Source of the DNA: Heliocidaris tuberculata
Lineage: Eukaryota > Echinodermata > Echinoidea > Camarodonta > Echinometridae
Length of the DNA stretch: 64,000 nt
Direction of reading: 5' to 3'
NCBI GenBank assembly: GCA_025618425.1
Contig: CM046837.1
Coordinates: 22,196,480-22,260,479, forward strand
Of the stretch, positions 10,887 through 20,720 are shown piece by piece. A model generated the notes under the pieces. The model was given only the letters and a program-made list of their open reading frames with translations. It was not told where the DNA came from and ran no database searches. The position numbers and the translations under genes are program-made. Within the stretch, counting starts at the first letter, position 1. Each line of letters begins with the position of its first letter.

Positions 10887-12211
10887 TTGGTTGGTCACGT
10901 ATGGGACACAATACTTTGTACTTGCACATGCAATTTCTACAGAGGTATGATCGCAACAAAAAATAAGGCACTTACATACCAGTGTAATCGATTGATAAGA
11001 TTACAATTCTTCTCCCTAGATGGACATATGAAAGAAAATATGAATTATAAGGAAATCTTGAGTAAAATAAAATCACTTTTAGATTTTTGGAAGCACAGAG
11101 ATCTAACCTTGATGGGAAAGATTCAACTTCTTAAAGTGCACATATAATCTAAAGTTATATACCGAGCATACGTCACTCACTTCAGTTCCAAGATGGGTTT
11201 TAGGATTTGTTAGATAAATTAGCCTTTGATTTTATATGTAAAGGAAAGAAAGATAAAATAAATACAAATACAATGTTCTTAGACTATAAGCAAGGGGGGG
11301 GGGGGGTAAAAATGACGAACTTTCCTGCACAAATGAAATCACAAAGAGTTATGTGGGTTTAAAAAAAAAACAACTTCTAAATAGGGATGAAGATATAAAA
11401 TGGAAACGCTATTTTAACTTAGTCACTAGATGAGCTGCACAATTTTATATGATATATCATAAGATTGGGTGAATAATAATGTAAGTATAATAACCGGTAA
11501 ATTGGCGATGTGGTAATTTTCAATAGTAAGCTATTAATTATTTAAAGGAAATTGTATATACGATGAGAATATGCACGAAAAAGGAGTTTACAAATTAAAA
11601 CATATTTTAGGAAACGATGGCAAACTAAAATCTGATATTTTGCAAAATTAGGTTTAGAAGTAAATGACACTGATAGGTTAAAGCACTTTTACGCGTGTAT
11701 ACATTTGGGTTGGAAAAGGAATTTTAGAAAGGAAGAAAATAATAACTGTGAAACTGATTTCATTTTGGGAGCGGAAAATAACTAATATATCTAATTTAAG
11801 ATCAAAACAAATATATTTACAACACATCAAGAAAGAAGGATTTGAACCACTGGTTTTTGAAAGAATGGAAAGAAATTATGTTTTTCTTGCAAGAAAATAG
11901 AAAACATGTTTGAAGGTTAAGACAGTGTACACTTAATAGTCGGCTAACAGAGTTCCAATTTAAACTTATACATGGCATTATATATACAAACTATCACCTT
12001 TTCCAGTTTGATTTTGTTTCAAGTGACGTATCTTATTTTTGTGAAAAAAGAAGAAGAAACATATAAACATTTATTTTATCCTTGCGAATATGCACAATTA
12101 ATCTGGGAATCATGTACGAGATTTTTAAAGTATATCGATTTACGGAATCGTAATGGAAAGAAATTTTGTTTGGGAGGGAGGAAAGAAATAAAGGAAAACA
12201 TTAATTGTTAA
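10887..12211 (+). pseudogene. L1/Tx1-like LINE reverse transcriptase remnant (C-terminal half)
   Basis: Broken reading frames on the + strand match the region after the RT core of L1/Tx1-clade LINEs. One frame carries YKEILSKIKSLLDFWKHRDL followed by TLMGKIQLLK (10887-11147), the typical post-RT stretch W-x-x-R-x-L-T-x-x-G-K-I. Around 11215-11340 comes FDFICKGKKDKIN and later DYKQGGVKM, matching the F-x-W-x-G-K...K-x-G-G-x-x-x piece. Around 12030-12130 EETYKHLFYPCEYAQLIW matches the zinc-binding E-x-x-x-H-L-F-x-x-C-x-x-x-x-x-x-W end of the ORF. Stops and frameshifts are many and no catalytic YADD box is seen, so this is an old dead fragment. A 14-bp G run interrupts it near 11294. Confidence 0.75.
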
Positions 12212-12508
12212 ATCATATTCTAATTCTTGTAAAATATATGATTTTTAAAAACAGAGAGCATACGAAACCCCCTTCATTTATAGTATAGTGGTTCGAACTC
12301 AAATGCACAGATTCCATTTGCTTTTTATTAAGTTGTTTATACAATATGTTTTTTTTTTCTTTCTTTCTTTCTTTTTTGTAGAAGTGATAGTGGCTTTGAA
12401 GTATAACATAACTTGATTTTATTAATTACTTACTGCTGATTTCTGTTAGTTTTTATACATATATATATATATATACAATGTATGTTGATTGATTCCGCAA
12501 GACATAAA

Positions 12509-12790
12509 GCTCAAAGTTGCAGATAGCAGTTGGAGTAAACTATATGGTGCTTATTGGTCTTTTTATGGTCTTGGTATGCGTTTATATCTTCCATCTGCCA
12601 TTAACTTGGATATGAGTAAGGATATGCTCGGTTGGAGGAGAGGTACACTGGCACCACATACACTATGACGATTGTGAGCAACTGTTCTCATCATATTTTG
12701 TACTAACTTAACTGTTCATTTTCAACTGCAAGTGAAATATATCAAATCACTTGTTTCAAAGCAGATGAGAGGTTTAATAAAAATGTTATA
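12509..12790 (+). repeat. Unclassified interspersed repeat, copy 1
   Basis: Starts with CTCAAAGTTGCAGATAGCAG and contains GTTGGAGTAAACTAT, CCATCTGCCATTAACTTGGA, GGTACACTGGCACCAC, CTATGACG and TGTTCTCATCATATTTTGTAC. Copies with the same order of landmarks occur at 24.4, 27.7, 32.5, 36.6, 57.6 and 60.0 kb, all on this strand. In this copy the terminal CAG-GTGAG motif has become CAGATGAG. Confidence 0.8.
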
Positions 12791-13967
12791 CGTCCTTGAC
12801 GTCGATTCAGATCAAGACGGACAATCCAGAAAAGCATTCAGTTTACTTTTCAGGGGTTAATTTAGAAAACATGTCATCAAACAATATTATAGCAAATGAA
12901 CGGAAATTCTAAGATTATAAAACTTAATGCGTCTAATTCAAGTATAATAACACCATTATATCATTCGATCTCAGCGCAGGACTAACAGGAAAGCTTTGCC
13001 TAATGCACAATGATCATGTCAGTTTTAAAATACATTGAAATTGCCTTTACAAAATCAAATTACACAAGAGGAAAAAATTAGGAGGGGAGCAATTTGAACA
13101 GTAATTGTTTTGCCCCCACTTTTATCAATTTCATCTGCAAGCGATGATTTCTTTTTCATGAATGAAATCCACATTTTACATATATCAAAAATAGAAAGGG
13201 AAAACCATAAGTATGAACTTCGGAGCTCTTCAACTTTTCTTTTCGACAAGTCATGGCAATTACATGAAACAGACTAAGACATTTGAATATTTGGTTTCAA
13301 GATTCGTACTCAATTTACAAGCGGTGTCACATACGAACTTATGGGCACCTACCCATCAATATACACTTCATCTCAAAACAATCAAGGTATGCATAGTTTA
13401 TCAAATTGTTGTAATTATGACTGTCACCACTAGTCCTCGCCAAACCAATACACGTAAAATAATAATGTCTGCACAAAGTGTATGGTTAAGGGATGAACAA
13501 AATTCGTTACTTTCTTTATTCATGTACGAAAATTCACAGAAAGAAACAAATGCAGTTTACATCAATAACAAATAAATGTTTTGTATAACCTACTCACATA
13601 TGATCTGTTTCTTTTTTTTTTTTTTTTTTTGGTATATTAATTAACTTAAGAACACAGAATATAATTGGTTCAATATGAACAAGGTCCAAGGCAATTGATA
13701 CATACCGAAAACAAATGAAAAGTTCGGTTGAGTTGACGTGGCTTGAATAATCAGATGAAGTGGATATGGCCTGTTGGATTATGCTGGAAGTTGAATATAA
13801 CATCGATGGCCACAGCGCTTTGATATGATCGAGGCAGCTTGCCGGGTTGCCGAGTGACCTTCAAGTGACCTTCCAGTTCGGCCGTCGAATGCTAGCGCAG
13901 CCCGGCTAGCGAAAATCCAGTTCAAGTGTAGTGGCCTGGTGTCAAGGGCTAAGCCCAAAGGTGGGAC

Positions 13968-14815
13968 TGTTATTAGGGAATTTACTCTTTCTGTTAAGTA
14001 TTTTCAAATTTACAGATCCTAAGCCACAACAGAGATTGCAAATACACATTAGAATATATAAATTTCTACACAACCATCGCCTTCATTCCTCAATCTTCCG
14101 ATAACCATTCCATCAAAACTTTGTCTTACACACTAAATGCATTGAACAATAAAGCCTCGGCATGCAGTTCTCTCCCATTTCATTGCGATATATGTACGTC
14201 ACAATGACTTTACAGATGCGTAAGCATATTAGACAAACAAAAAAATCATTGATTATTTTCAATATTTCACTCTCAGGAAATACAATCCTGTCTTGCATTT
14301 ATGGTAAAATGTAAACTTATTTGTAGACCTGAATATTAATTGATTTCTTTTAACCTTCGCTTCTCAAGAACTTCAAAATAATTAATTGGTCAAAATTTTG
14401 TCTGTATAAAAGGATAAATATACTGAAATCTACATAATATAGAACAAATGGAAATGTCTGAACTTAGTCTGTCTCCTCTGTTCGAGGTCGAAAGACTGCA
14501 TGCAGAGCGGCATTGGCGTGGTCTTGAGAGAGTTTGTCCTCCCTTGTGTCTTGGAAGGATATTAGCATGAATTTCTATGCACAAAAATCCATTAATCTGA
14601 CACTTCTTCACCATAGCTCAAACCACGCCCTGTAGCTAGTATTACTCACACAGTCCTCACTTCACACAGACTTATAGCTCTCTGCCTAACTGGCGCAAAC
14701 CTTTCCTTTACCTGACATAGCAACAGTAGGCTACAACATGCTTGAACGCATCGCATTCCTTTTCTTATTACTATGATTGCGGTTCATTGGCCTTGATAAC
14801 TCGCGCACTTTGACA
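13968..14815 (-). repeat. 3' LTR of the gypsy element
   Basis: Proposed from structure, as no second LTR is present for comparison. On the minus strand it begins TGTCAAAGTGCGCG directly after the polypurine tract and ends CCTAATAACA, so has the required TG...CA ends and a length of 848 bp. The end is placed at TGTTATTAGG on the + strand at 13968. The sequence between holds no ORF of note. Confidence 0.6.
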
Positions 14816-14820
14816 ATTCA

Positions 14821-14830
14821 CCCCCTCCTC
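14821..14830 (-). other. Polypurine tract for plus-strand priming
   Basis: Minus strand reads GAGGAGGGGG immediately before TGAATTGTCAAAG, the presumed LTR start. A purine run of this kind directly upstream of the 3' LTR is the expected priming site for plus-strand DNA synthesis in LTR elements. Confidence 0.65.
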
Positions 14831-15039
14831 AAGAAAATTTTCCAGAGGAAAATTTCTGTATTTTCCGAAATGCAACTGAAAATAATACACACATAAATAT
14901 ATCCGATACCTCATTTAACATTGCAATTATGGCTCAAATCTCTCTGATGATTTTCAAAGAAAATGAGCTCAAAAGATTAGTACTAAAACTGTAATACATC
15001 AACAATTCAATGACATACTTGAATGCCTGTTCAATACCT

Positions 15040-15554
15040 AAAGGACAGATACGTATTACTCTCCAAAACACACCTGACTCATGTAGTCGGAACCTACATT
15101 ATCCTTGCCCTTGATGGCTTCGAGCCTGAACTTGTACTGCTGGAGGGCCAATGCCCAGCGAAGCATCCTTCCGTTAGCGACCTTGAACTTCCGAACTGCC
15201 AGCAAGGGTTGGTGCTTGACTTCGAGGACGAACTCACGTCCAAAAAGAAATTATCGAATTTCTGTACGGCCCAAACTACTGCTAGGCACTCCTTTTCGAT
15301 GGTGGAATAGGCTTGCTCTCGAGCCAGTAACTTTTTACTAGCATCGGAAACTTCTAACGATCAAATTACTGCAGTAGAACTGCACCGATACTTGTGTTCG
15401 AAGCATCTGTACGTAAGATGAACTCTCTGTTCACATCAGGCAAGTGCAAGATTATTTCTCTGGAAACCTTTTTCTTTAAGCTAGTGAATGCGTTCTCATG
15501 AACTTCATCCCATTCGAGTCTGTTGGGTTTCTCTTTCTTCAGAAGATCTGTCAA
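15040..15554 (-). pseudogene. RNase H domain of gypsy pol
   Basis: The first frame (15554-15366) reads PNRLEWDEVHENAFTSLKKK then FILRTDASNTSIGAVLLQ, the standard start of a gypsy RNase H with the catalytic Asp in TDAS. After a stop and frameshift the rest follows (about 15362-15040): LLAREQAYSTIEKECLAVVW, FGREFVLEVKHQPLL, RMLRWALALQQYKF and DNVGSDYMSQ. The usual T-D-H-x-P-L appears as V-K-H-Q-P-L, so one acidic active-site residue is lost. It would degrade the RNA strand during reverse transcription if intact. Confidence 0.85.
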
Positions 15555-15604
15555 CGGAACGGCAGTAGCAGCGAAATGTTGGACAAAATTCCTGTAGTAG
15601 CCTG

Positions 15605-16102
15605 CTAACCCTTTAGTCTTGGTGCCGTTTGGATGTCAGCCACCTTGTCGTGGAGGGGTGTGAGGAATCCCCTGCTCAGTTGATGTCTTAGGCAGTCGAC
15701 TTTTGCAAAGCCAACAAGGCACTTATTTCGTTTTGCACTGAGGTTCGAATTGATAGAGTCCATCTGGGGTAACAAAGGCAGTAATTGGCTTGCATGCTCT
15801 GTTAGCGGCACTTGCCAATACCCCTTTGCTAAGTCAATTTTTGTGAAGAAGTTGTCATCTGTGAGTTTGGCAAATATCTCCTCCTGGTCCGGTATAGAAT
15901 GCGCATCTGGGACGGTCAAAGCACTGATCTTCCTAAAATCACAGCAAAACCTATTACTAACATCCTTTTTCCATACCATGACAATTGCAGATGCGTAAGG
16001 AGAGGTTGACTGCTCGATCACACCAAGATCCATCATCTTCTTTATTTCACCCTTGACTACTTGTCTCTTAGCATGGGGCAATGGGTAGGGTCGACTTCTC
16101 AC
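15605..16102 (-). pseudogene. Gypsy reverse transcriptase, catalytic core deleted
   Basis: The frame begins RSRPYPLPHAKRQVVKGEIK and continues through DLGVIEQSTSPYASAIVMV, a mutated KKDG (KKDV), FCCDFRKIS, FFTKIDLAKGYWQVPLTEHA and SQ. It includes the first catalytic Asp in KIDLAKGYWQ. A frameshift follows. Another frame gives TAFVTPDGLYQFE and then jumps directly to AKRNKCLVGFAKVDCLRHQL, so the stretch carrying the YxDD box is missing. Just upstream (about 16300-16105) a third frame carries LLLEFDDVLTDVPGITTA, a stop, then the normal pre-RT linker. No functional enzyme can be made. Confidence 0.9.
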
Positions 16103-16300
16103 CGGTACGTCGTGAATGAGCCGAATGTCATGATATCAAGCCGTAGTGATCCCTGGAACGTCAGTGAGTACGTCATCGAACTCGAGAAGTAGCGAGGACA
16201 CCTGTCTTTGCTGCTGGTCTGAGAGCTCCTTGGAAACCTTGACTTCGACGCAACTTTGCGTCTTCCGCAAACTGGGTAATTGCAGGAGAGGCTCGGGGTA

Positions 16301-16439
16301 GCTAATTCCGTCACCGCTCCATTAGTACCCTGGCTTGGTTTCTCGTCTTCTCGTCGCAGGTACTGGAGGTGCAGCTAATTCCGTCACCGCTCGCATTAGT
16401 ACCCTGGCTTGGTTTCTCGTCTTCTCGTCGCAGGTACTG
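16301..16439. repeat. Local tandem duplication inside pol
   Basis: A 65-66 bp unit beginning GCTAATTCCGTCACCGCTC and ending CGCAGGTACTG is present at 16301-16365 and again at 16374-16439, with 8 bases between. The first copy lacks one base (GCTCC against GCTCGC), which shifts the frame at the integrase-RT junction. Confidence 0.93.
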
Positions 16440-17528
16440 ACCGATTTTAAAGATCTGGCATGAAAAGTAGTGACTATTGGCATAGTAGTGACTATATAGA
16501 TCAACCTTGTAATCTAGCGATCCTTGTTTCTGTCTTATACGGAAGGGTCCCTTCCAGTGCATCAGGAGCTTGTTGTGATCGGACGGAAGAAGGAGCAATA
16601 CCTCGTTGCCGACCTTGAATGACCGCTTCTTCGCTTTCCGATTGTAGCTCTTCATATACTTCTCATGGGTATTATGAAGTTCTCGTTGTGCGATCTCGCA
16701 CGTCTTCTCCATCTTTTCCTTCAAATCTAATACGAACTGATACGTGGTCTTGGTTTCCGGGTGGTGAATGTTCTTTGTCCACAACTCTTGGAGAATCATC
16801 AGTGGTCCCCTAACAACTCGTCCGTACAACAGCTCGAAAGGAGCAAAGCCAGTGCTCTCCTGAGGCGTCTCGCGTTAGACAAACAGCAGAGGGTCGATGT
16901 AGCGATCCCAGTCTGTTAGACGCTCTTCACACATCCTGATGAGCATTCTCTCCAGGGTCCCATTATATCTCTCAACAAGTCCGTTGCATTGAGGGTGGTA
17001 TGGAGTTGTGGTGACGTGCCGTAAAGAAAGCAGTCGGCTGACCTCCTTCATGACTTCCTTCGGAAGGCCAACTCTCGAGTAGATACCCATCAATGATTCA
17101 GCTACCGTGGCAGTGTCGATATTTCTAAGGGGCCCTGCCTCTGGATATCGTGTGGTGTAGTCGACCAGTGTGGGGATGTACCGATTTCCCTTGGAACAGA
17201 CTGGCGTAATGGGGCCTACCAGGTCAACGTAGATTACGGGTGTCGACCCTAGGGGCACCTCGGTCATACTTCCCTTCGGTAGAGAACGCTGGCAAGCGTC
17301 ACATGACGCACAGGAAAATATCTTCACGTCATTCTGTTATCCCGGCCAGAAAAATGTCGCTAAGATCATGTCGGCTGTTTTAATCGCCCCTAAGTGTCCA
17401 CCCATGACAGATTCGTATGCCAGCTTTAGCACTTGTTTCCTTAGAGGCCGTGGCATTATCAATTGAGTAGTGATGTCAGCCCCTGCCCTAGAGTCTCGAA
17501 ACTCACGATACAGAAGATTATGCTTCAT
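16311..17528 (-). pseudogene. Gypsy integrase (zinc-binding, catalytic core, C-terminal domain)
   Basis: Three frames in order on the minus strand. At 17528-17337 is the zinc-binding part: ESVMGGHLGAIKTADMILAT and FFWPG, continuing at 17327 with CASCDACQRS. At 17327-16875 is the catalytic core, with the first Asp in VDLVGPI, then DYTTRYPEA, RVGLPKEV, TTTPYHPQCNGLVERYNGTL and its Glu. The segment normally holding D-R-G-x-Q-F is deleted between KEV and MKEV, so the second catalytic Asp is gone. At 16829-16311 is the C-terminal part with FKVGNEVLLLLP and HWKGPFRIRQK. The integrase lies upstream of RT, which is the diagnostic feature of this element. Confidence 0.9.
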
Positions 17529-17540
17529 CTTGCATTGTGA

Positions 17541-18660
17541 TCAATTTCCGCTACGGCTCAATTTCACTTCTGCCGTAGTAGCTTGATGCCTAATCTTGTC
17601 TAAGGATTGGCCCACTTCCTGTGCTTCCCGAGATCCGTCTGGGGTCACTTCTGCCACTTGTCCTGGTACCTTGAGACCCCTCAAAAGCTTCCATTTCTTC
17701 CTCCGTTGGTGACTCGTTTCCACAGCAATCGCGTGAGATGTTCCCCGTTCTGCCGGTTTCCATTCTGAGTCTGGATCGCTAGCATTCGTAACTACATCTA
17801 AATTCCCTAGGATCAGAGGATAAACTGGGTTAGTGACACATAGAACGTCCAGTTCTCCCATAAAGTATGGGGCGTCTTCTGTATTAGTTGCCCCCTCACA
17901 AGCAAAGCATGAATCAAGTAATAAACATGCTGCCTCGCCTATTCCTTTACTGAAGTCCGGTTCCTCTGATCGGTGACTTCCTGCCAACTCTTCGTCTGGC
18001 TCTGCTGACGTCTCAGTCGACCAGAATGATGGCGATCTTCGTCCCTGATGAGGCTCTCTGCGCGACTGTTCTGTCGGCATCGGTGGTTCTGCCATCTCAA
18101 CCATGCCAAGGGCCAATCTGCCCGGCCTCCTCTCGACACAGTTCCGAGCGAATTGCCCCTTGTTCCCACAGATGTAACACCCATCTATTCTTGGACAGTT
18201 ACCCTGCTTGTCCTTAGACGGCTGCTTCCTCGCCTCTTGTGGACCTGCTACCCTAGGACGAAAGTCAGAACGTGAATTATCATACTTATCCGTTCGAGAA
18301 GGTTTGTGACTTACATTTGGCAAACGCCAACCAGACCGAGCTTCTATAAAGCGATAGGTTGCCTATGATAGTTTATCTAAACTATTGGGTTTCCGCTCTC
18401 TTGTGAACATTGCCATTTCTTTCGAGCAACTGCCATAGACCTGTTCTATGAGAATTAATTCTATCAGATTCTCCACCTTCTCCTGATAGCCGGATAGTGT
18501 CAACTATTTCTTGAGATAGACTCGTATCCTAAAAATTATTTGACTCGCAGATTCCCAAGAGTCAGGCTTCGCTGAGCGCAGCTTCCTCCTATACCAGTAA
18601 TGTCATACCTTTTCAAAAACGCACCCTTAAGTGTATCGTAATCAAATGCTTCGGTATCGC
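17541..18660 (-). pseudogene. Gag (SCAN-like capsid, zinc knuckle) and protease remnant
   Basis: From 18660 downward several frames give AFDYDTLKGAFLKRYDITGI, then YRRKLRSAKPDSWESASQII, then YQEKVENLIELILIEQVYGS. This is the capsid C-terminal region related to the SCAN domain (K/R-R-x-x...E-L-x-x-L-I-L-x-E-Q). The long frame 18323-17541 carries a zinc knuckle, CYICGNKGQFARNC, in which the expected His is Gln. It then has LLLDSC and YFMGELDVLCVTNPVYPLIL with GN following, matching the edge and C-terminal part of a retroviral-type aspartic protease with its centre missing. Gag would form the particle and the protease would process the polyprotein. Confidence 0.75.
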
Positions 18661-20200
18661 TAAGTCTACTGTGTGTATAATGTATCTAATGCGCCAACTA
18701 AGTTTAGTATTTTCGTATAAAATAAGCTGATTATTATTTTTTTTCTTTATGATAACGACATTCTGCTTAACGCAACAGTGCGTGTCCGCGTTTAGCAGAA
18801 CGGCGCTACCTGCTTACGTCCATCTACCAGCCGCACGACGAAGTGCGTTTTATTTCAACGAACTATTTTGCTTCTTTTGACACCTTTATGAAAATGGAAT
18901 ATCAAACTTAATTTAGACTTTGGCAGGGGAATCACTTTCAAATAAACAAAGAGTTGAATCCCTTTTTTAAAAATAAAGAAAAAAATAGATCAAGTTTGGG
19001 GTCAAATTTTTAAAACTGTTTGGCATCGTTTGCCTTATTTAAAAAATAAAAAATTACACGGAAGATTTACCTACAATTGGACGAATAAATGTAGTCAAAG
19101 TCAAATAATTACAGCTAAAGAGCGGTCTAATTTTCGCGAAATGTACTTCACTTGTCCGCCCATGCATTCACCTTTCGAGGGAAAATGATTATAAGGAGGG
19201 GCAATATAACCCCTGAAGGATTCTTTTTCAAATTTATAGGGTCTCTGAGGCAAAAAAAAAGAGAGAAATAATAATAATAATTTGTATACAGCTAGAATTT
19301 ATAAAAATAACCCCAAATAACTTTAACCGGCATTCTATGGTTTAGTGGTTAATGAGCTTGAAAAGAAAAAAAAATATAACATAAACGATCGATGCGCGGA
19401 ACTCAAGTTGGACTTGAGTTCCGCGACAGCCCTTTTTTATGCGTGTAAGTTTTGTCATGCGTGCACTTTCAGCATGTTCAGGGAACGCCGAGACGCAATA
19501 GTGAAATTACCGTTTTGTGGTCTGCTATGTGCTGTGCCGGAGCTGACAAAACACTTGGGTACGAAAGGACCCGACTTTTCTAAATTGTTAATGTGCCGTC
19601 ATCCTCTGTTCCCTTGTGAACGTCAGATGAAAGAGAGTTTCCTTTCTTTATCTATCCCTCCTACGTTTACTTTGGGTGGAAGAATATCAGTTTTCAGTTT
19701 TCCATTCGATAAAAAGATTTTGCGTTGTAAATTTGACTTTGATTTTGTATTAGGTTAACATAATTCTTACCGGACACTTAACACTATCCATTCCCATTAC
19801 AGAAAACTCTGCTATTGAAATCTCTTGAAAATTGCATGAAAACAGGAGAAAATGCATCCAAACAAGCTTAACTGACTTTTTATGAATTGTATCCTCAGAG
19901 TTTTTACAGAATCGTTAGAATATAATAAAATGTGATTTTGATATACTGGCCACTTTCATTATGCAAGTTTGATTGAATATAGCACCAAAATCAAACTATA
20001 TCTCACTTTATCAACTATTATATCAAATTGTAGAAAAAATCATAATAATCATCATGGATTTAGTTTTGGAAGCAGAAAACATCCAAGATAAAATCATATG
20101 ACAGGGTAAATGAAAGTCATAAATGAGACTTAGATATAAAATAATACAAAGGCAACTTGACGAGAAAAATTACAAAGAACAATGTACGACAAAGACAGCT
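18661..20200. other. Intergenic, no supported gene
   Basis: Holds an AT-rich stretch (18940-19180) that resembles 21735-21900, so probably an old dispersed repeat. It also has a perfect 14-bp-arm hairpin at 19395-19425 and an open 137-codon frame at 19345-19758 without recognisable domain, signal or homology. Confidence 0.4.
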
Positions 20201-20720
20201 ACATGTATATAAAAGTATATGGATGCGGGGATCAGCAACGGCCAAAGGCCTATCAAGGCTATTCCCCTATAAAGTGTAAAGAATTAAAACAAATTAACAT
20301 GACAAACAGAACAAACAGGCAGGCAAATTACGATCAAAATTATACATGATGAATGATAAAAGACTTATACTTCCTTTTAAAAACAGACACTGATGGGCAA
20401 GATTTCTTTTCTTTTCCCAACATGTTCCATAATTATTAAAGGTCCTCTGTAGCTTATGACTGAACGAGAGAAATTATATCGGTAATTTGGCAAGTACAAA
20501 TTATCAGAACGTCTTGCTGAATATCTGTTTATAGCATTCTGATAAATAAAAAGGTCATTACAACAATTGGGTAAAACATTTTTAATACACTGAAACATAA
20601 AAATTACTATATGATAAATATTAAGGTCAAATATAGTTAAGAATTCAAGATTTTTAAAGAGGATGTTTGTGTGGGCAAGGTATGGTTATTTCAGTTTAAC
20701 CAATTTCTTGTGCCCCTTAA
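20200..20720 (-). pseudogene. CR1/Jockey-like LINE 3' end
   Basis: On the minus strand a broken frame gives PYLAHTNILFKNLEFLTIFD, then VLPNCCNDLF, then INRYSARRSDNLYLPNYRYN followed by FSRSVISYRGP. This is the C-terminal region after the RT domain of CR1/Jockey-type LINEs (L-F-x-x-L-x-I-L, N-x-H-x-Y-x-T-R, S-x-x-Y-x-G-P-x-x-W-N). The 3' untranslated tail runs to about 20200. 5'-truncated and dead. Confidence 0.75.

Larger units (their letters stand above)
13968..18660 (-). mobile_element. Gmr1-type Ty3/gypsy LTR retrotransposon, 5'-truncated
   Basis: Minus-strand order is gag with SCAN-like capsid part and zinc knuckle (about 18660-17880), protease remnant (about 17960-17750), integrase (17528-16311), reverse transcriptase (16102-15605) and RNase H (15554-15040), then a polypurine tract and a 3' LTR. 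Integrase lying before reverse transcriptase is the Ty1/copia order, yet all domains are of gypsy type. That combination defines the Gmr1-like clade of deuterostome gypsy elements, whose Gag is also the recognised source of the vertebrate SCAN domain. No 5' LTR or primer-binding site is seen above 18660. Frameshifts, stops and small deletions show the copy is dead. Confidence 0.85.

Noticed and set aside
15750..18275. Open frames on the + strand across the gypsy element
   Set aside because: Antisense shadows of the minus-strand gag-pol frames.
18661..19300. 5' LTR of the gypsy element
   Set aside because: No match to 13968-14815 and no primer-binding site could be seen; the element is taken as 5'-truncated.
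19345..19758. 137-codon open frame as a gene
   Set aside because: No domain, no splice or expression sign, and it contains a perfect DNA palindrome; chance is as likely.
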